Positions 41,441 through 44,894 of a DNA stretch of 44,894 nt are shown piece by piece. The stretch's first letter is position 1. Each line of letters begins with the position of its first letter. The notes beneath the pieces were generated by a model, which was given only the letters and a program-made list of their open reading frames with translations, searched no databases and was not told where the DNA came from. The translations under genes were made by a program, and so were the position numbers. Origin of the DNA: CAZACQ01 sp964483725 (lineage in GTDB: Bacteria; Patescibacteriota; Gracilibacteria; Absconditabacterales; Absconditicoccaceae); NCBI GenBank assembly GCA_964483725.1, contig CAZACQ010000006.1, forward strand, positions 1 through 44,894, in the 5' to 3' direction.

Positions 41441-43366
41441 ATGAATTCTCAAACAACAAAATTGTTAGAAAAAATTAGCAAACAATATTGATGACCAAAT
41501 AGCTCTCAAATAAGAAGAATTTTAGAAAATAACAAAAAATCACTAGAAGATGTATTTTTTCAAAATGCACTATGACATTTTGTATCTAAATATAAAAAAG
41601 AACTTAGAAATATTCTTTGAAAAGATAAAATTGATGCTGAAGACTATGAAAAAGTATCTATAACAAATATAGAAGAAATAATAGAAAAATCAAAAATAAA
41701 CTACAGAGACTCTCAAGAAATGGCTATTCAATGCATAGAAAAACATCCAAATGATAATATAGTTATATCACTAACAACAGGAGAATGAAAAACTCTAATT
41801 GCTTTTCAAGAAATGCTTAAATACCTAAAAAACGACTCAAAAGTATACTTTGCTACACCTACAAACAACCTAAGCGAACAACAATACAAAGACTTTCTTG
41901 AATTTTTAAGATATAATTGATACTCTGAACAAGTAAAAGAAACTATACTATTAGATACTAAAAAACATAGTATAGATGAAATTAAAAATTATAAATTCAT
42001 ATTTCTTACTCATCATAATTTGGAAAAAATTGAAGCTTCTAATGAAGATTTTGTCGTAATAGATGAAATTCACACTTGAGAAAGCCCAAATAAAACAGAA
42101 TCAGGATACAATTATCCTAGCTTTAAATTTTATAATAATTCTAAAGCCAAATGAATAAGACCTAGAGTACTGTGACTTACTGCTCTATCAACAAATCAAG
42201 AAAAAGTAATGGAAACATTTAATATAAAAGAATGGTTTGTAGCTTCTCAAGCTAAGTATTATAAAAATAGAAATTATATATTCCACAGTGCCGAAAAAAC
42301 AAGTGCACTAGTATCTCCTGAATTTTTTGAAATGCAAAAAGATATTGAAGATTGAAGAGATTATATAATAAATAATATTTTTAAACTATTAGAAAATGTA
42401 CAAAATCAAAATTGAGTACTTTCTAAGGAAGTAGAAAGAACATTCAAAAAAGATAATCTTAAAAAAAGAAGTTATATTGATAATGAAAAGAAAAAACAGC
42501 TTTTAAAGAATTTATCAAATAGAGTTAATGAAAAGTTTACTAAAGAACATTATCACGAACTTTTAGCAAAAATTTTAATATGACTACTAGAAAAGCTAAA
42601 CCAATTGAAAAAAAGTTTTGAAACACAGGACTACGGTAAAGCACAATATAAATCAGAAAAGTTAATATCTGAAATAAGAGAAAAACAAATTAAATATATT
42701 GAAAAAATAGAAAACTACAAAGGTAATGATGAATTTACATACAGATATTATGATGCAATACTAAAAATATTACAAAAACTAGAAAAAACCTATTGAATGG
42801 ATAGTTTTCATGAAAAGATCTCTAATATATCAAAAAAAGCAAATCATCCAAAATTAGAAAGAACATTAGAAATGGCAAGAAGAAATAAAGCACACTGAAA
42901 AACTACTCTAGTTTTTGTAGAAGACAAGGAACTTATAAATAATTTTATGGAAATAGCACAAAAGAGATGATTTAAAGTATGATATATTATATGATGAAAC
43001 AAAAATCAAAAACAAAGACTAATACAAAACTATACAATATCTAGTATAAATAGCCAAGAATTTGATATAGTTTTCACTACATCAGTAATGAAACTATGAG
43101 TAAATTTTGATATAAGTGAACTTGTACTTTATAATCTTCCGAAAAATGAAAAAGACTTACTACAATTTGTTGGTAGAATAGGTAGATATAGAACATGAGC
43201 AAATGTACATTTTGTATATCCCAAAAATACAATAGAATTTCACCAACAGTTTAGCAGAAAATGAAGGGCTGAGAAAGAACTTGATAAACAATTCAAGGAA
43301 TGAGAAAAAATCGCAAAAAGATTGAAATGAATTAAAGAAAAAAATGAACAACTTGAACTTTTTTAG
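41441..43366 (+). CDS. superfamily 2 DEAH-like helicase
   Basis: 641 residues. RecA domain 1: Walker A TTGEGKT with Lys117, motif Ia FATPTNNLSEQQ, DEIH box (208-211) and motif III GLTALS. An insertion of about 220 residues with a helical, Lys/Glu-rich part lies in the middle. RecA domain 2: TLVFVEDKELINNF, TTSVMKLGVNFDI, and motif VI QFVGRIGRYR (from 575). The order resembles Hef/Mph1-like or restriction-type SF2 proteins; I cannot say which. It unwinds nucleic acid with ATP. No nuclease motif is visible. It is flanked by a lipoprotein gene and a membrane-protein gene in the same direction. Confidence 0.88.
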
Positions 43367-43391
43367 ACTTCGGAAATAAATTCAAAAATAA

Positions 43392-43787
43392 ATGATAAAT
43401 GAATTAAAACATATAGTTTCTATTTTATCATTTGCAATACCAATATTTTTTCCTGTATTCACCCTTTATTTTATATATAATCATATTGATAGTTTTGAAA
43501 TTATGTGGTATGTACCTTTAGTCTACATTGTAGATTATTTCTTGTTTGTTTATCTAGGGGTTTATTTATATCCTTGAAAACATAAAAAAAAGTTTAATAT
43601 ACAATTTTTTACTCCATTGTGTATAATTGTTTTTGCTTATTTATTAGCTATCTCATTATGGACTTCACTTATAAACCAAATAGAACCCTCTATGTGAGAA
43701 AATACAGTTGGTGCACTATTTGGTTTCCTGGCATTTTGAATAATAATGCTTATTTCTTATTTTATTTATTTGTTTTTTTTATATTAA
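43392..43787 (+). CDS. hypothetical four-TM membrane protein
   Basis: 131 residues with four hydrophobic segments (about 8-30, 36-60, 70-90, 105-131) and short loops. It starts 25 nt after the helicase stop codon. It is too short for most transporters and no motif stands out. It might be a holin-like or immunity-type membrane protein, but nothing in sequence shows that. Confidence 0.68.
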
Positions 43788-44016
43788 TATTATAAATGAA
43801 TTGTTGAATAAGAAAAAATGAAACAAAAAATTTTAATATTTAGTTTTATTAATTTTAGATTGAAAAAAGCTTTAAACTGTTTATCATAAAATAAATTAAT
43901 TTTATACACTCTCAAAATTCAAATGCAATTTTCTGAAGTTGATAGCAAAATCAAATTCATATACTTAATAAAACTAAAGTAAATAATACATATATTTTTT
44001 GATTAATAAATATAAA
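43788..44016. other. AT-rich gap with no convincing gene
   Basis: About 230 nt between two convergent genes. A minus-strand frame of 56 codons (43790-43960) exists but shows no composition or context to support it. No hairpin or RNA gene is clear here. Confidence 0.5.
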
Positions 44017-44046
44017 AAAGACCAAAGAAAAAAGTCTCTGGTCTTT
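44017..44046 (-). terminator. terminator of the 44052-44501 gene
   Basis: 8-bp stem AAAGACCA / TGGTCTTT with a 14-nt loop, 5 nt after the stop codon, T-run on the minus strand. Confidence 0.8.
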
Positions 44047-44051
44047 GTAAA

Positions 44052-44501
44052 TTATACTTGTTTAAGTTCTTGTTCTACTTTGGAAATATCAGATTCTATA
44101 TTTTTTAAAAGATCAGATTTACCTTCATCTTTAAATCTTTTTTTGTAGTCTTTTAATTTTGCTAAAGTAGCTTCTAATTGAGATTTTCTTTCTTGTTTTT
44201 GCTTTTTATCTTCTTCAATCTTTCTTAATTCTTGCTCATATTTGGACAAATCTACCAAGTCATTTTCCAATGCCGGAGTTTCTCAATCAAAATAATTAGT
44301 TTCATATCCAAGTTTCCTATCAAAGAAATCATCAAGATATCTGTTAAAATTTGTTAAGTTATTCCAGTCAAATCCAAAGAATCATCTATTTTCATTATTT
44401 CTTATGAAATCTTGATATTCTTGTTCGTTGTCAAATTCTTTTTCAAATTTATTTTCTTTTCAATTTATATTACTGTATTGATATACTTTTGCTTTAAACA
44501 T
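44052..44501 (-). CDS. charged coiled-coil protein with CIRCE-like operator
   Basis: 149 residues. The N-terminal ~80 residues hold aromatic-rich stretches (NRGFFGFDWNNLTNFNRYLD). The rest (about 85-149) is a strongly charged coiled coil of Glu, Lys and Gln heptads. One TGA Gly in the middle bridges what would be separate frames. No signal or membrane helix. It shares a promoter/operator design with groES, so a stress-response or chaperone-partner role is likely but not shown. Family not recognised. Confidence 0.78.
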
Positions 44502-44537
44502 CTTATTTTGGGTTAAGATATAAAAAGCTAAGATCAA

Positions 44538-44560
44538 AGCACCTATGTTTATTTGGTGCT
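44538..44560 (-). promoter_or_regulatory. CIRCE-like operator, second copy
   Basis: Inverted repeat AGCACCT (44538-44544), 9-nt spacer, TGGTGCT (44554-44560), 37 nt before the ATG at 44501. It matches the groES site in position, half-site core GCACC/GGTGC and spacer length. No T-run follows the stem, which argues against a terminator. Confidence 0.6.
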
Positions 44561-44564
44561 ATAT

Positions 44565-44594
44565 AATATATAATCATTTTTTAAAAAATTTCAA
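44565..44594 (-). promoter_or_regulatory. promoter of the 44052-44501 gene
   Basis: Minus-strand TTGAAA (44594-44589), 18-nt spacer, TATATT (44570-44565). The -10 ends 4 nt before the CIRCE-like repeat. Confidence 0.5.
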
Positions 44595-44647
44595 GTTTAT
44601 TAGTATAAAAAATTTATTTACTATTATTTGAAATAAATTGGAATCCC

Positions 44648-44709
44648 ATCCCTTCGGGATAACTTACAAAAAGAGCTTTGTTAATTTTTGCTAAAGCATT
44701 TACTAAGTT
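44648..44709. other. candidate structured RNA in the intergenic region
   Basis: A hairpin ATCCC-TTC-GGGAT (44648-44660) is followed at once by a nested pair: outer AACTTA / TAAGTT (44661-44666, 44704-44709) and inner GCTTT / AAAGC (44675-44679, 44693-44697). It is richer in G/C than its flanks. It may be a small RNA or a leader; strand and role are unknown. Confidence 0.3.
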
Positions 44710-44746
44710 CAATTTATAACTAATATGATATTTCTACTATTAAAAA

Positions 44747-44771
44747 ACTCTCCAAAATAAAGCTGGAGAGT
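44747..44771 (-). terminator. terminator of the aldehyde dehydrogenase gene
   Basis: 7-bp stem ACTCTCC / GGAGAGT with an 11-nt loop and T-run on the minus strand, about 27 nt after the stop codon. Confidence 0.8.
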
Positions 44772-44797
44772 CTTTTAATAAAATTCTCAAAAAAATA

Positions 44798-44894
44798 CTA
44801 ATTTTCAACAATCACTTTTTCATTTACAAAAGCTTTCAGTCATGCTTCACCTAGTTCTTTACCATAACCTGTATTTTTAATTCATCCATAAGGA
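44798..44894 (-). CDS. aldehyde dehydrogenase family protein (C-terminus only)
   Basis: The last 31 residues are visible: PYGGIKNTGYGKELGEAGLK then AFVNEKVIVEN. This is the ALDH C-terminal signature (P-[FY]-GG-x-K-x-SG-x-GRE-x-G, then F...K). Ser of the usual SG is Thr here. Two Gly are TGA codons. The catalytic part lies beyond the window edge, so substrate cannot be judged. Confidence 0.85.

Noticed and set aside
43790..43960. 56-codon minus-strand frame in the gap
   Set aside because: No motif, no promoter, and composition like random AT-rich DNA; code 25 has only two stops, so chance frames are common.
1..44894. TGA as selenocysteine or tryptophan, or mass pseudogenes
   Set aside because: TGA is far too frequent for selenocysteine, falls on conserved Gly sites, and conserved Trp sites use TGG; the housekeeping proteins are otherwise intact.
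1..44894. Insertion sequences, prophage or rRNA genes
   Set aside because: No transposase motif, terminal inverted repeats with target duplication, phage structural genes or rRNA-like stretches were seen.

Overview
The window is AT-rich bacterial DNA that reads sensibly only if TGA codes for glycine (genetic code 25). With TGA as stop, nearly every gene breaks into pieces; with TGA as Gly, full-length L33, S16, EF-G, S1, S15, L1, L11, NusG, SecE, GroEL/ES, IF-2, Pth and others appear. All three glycines of the ABC ATPase P-loop and most of the GroEL Gly-Met tail are TGA codons, while Trp stays TGG. This points to Candidatus Absconditabacteria (SR1) or Gracilibacteria (BD1-5), the candidate phyla known for this code. 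Start codons sit in A/T-only leaders with no visible Shine-Dalgarno.

Layout. 1-4.2 kb (minus): coiled-coil proteins, one ending in a J-domain-like segment, and an ABC ATPase with a soluble partner. 4.3-6.6 kb (plus): tRNA-Ser(GCU), tRNA(CAU), then rpmG-rpsP-small membrane protein-peroxiredoxin-membrane protein. 6.6-12.4 kb (minus): two small ORFs, fusA, gatC, a membrane protein, an S1-domain protein, rpsO and tRNA-Arg(CCU). 12.4-16.5 kb: a cell-envelope block with an M23 peptidase fused to a lysozyme-like domain, a sortase, and a divergent DUF368/PopT-type lipid-carrier transporter. The divergent promoter region holds an 18-nt tandem repeat interrupted by a 100-N assembly gap.

16.5-27.8 kb: MscS channel, a 1,342-aa protein of unknown function, a GT4 glycosyltransferase, HtrA protease, an FtsQ-like protein, a divergent-PAP2 (DUF212) protein, a small pilin-like membrane protein, TsaB, FtsX and a TPR protein. 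27.9-30.9 kb (minus): secE-nusG-[SLH-like membrane protein]-rplK-rplA, a normally compact operon with an extra gene inserted. 31-37.4 kb: a stand-alone AlaRS editing/C-terminal half, a second MscS, groES-small ORF-groEL, and two linked membrane-anchored unknowns. 37.5-40.5 kb: pth and infB. 40.6-43.8 kb (plus): lipoprotein, SF2 helicase and membrane protein. 44-44.9 kb (minus): a charged coiled-coil protein and the end of an aldehyde dehydrogenase.

The most interesting regulatory signal is a CIRCE-like inverted repeat (7-nt half sites, 9-nt spacer) directly after the -10 box of groES and again, with the same geometry and related promoter sequence, before the unknown gene at 44052-44501. This suggests a small heat-shock regulon. 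Everything here was read by eye; no database or folding program was used.
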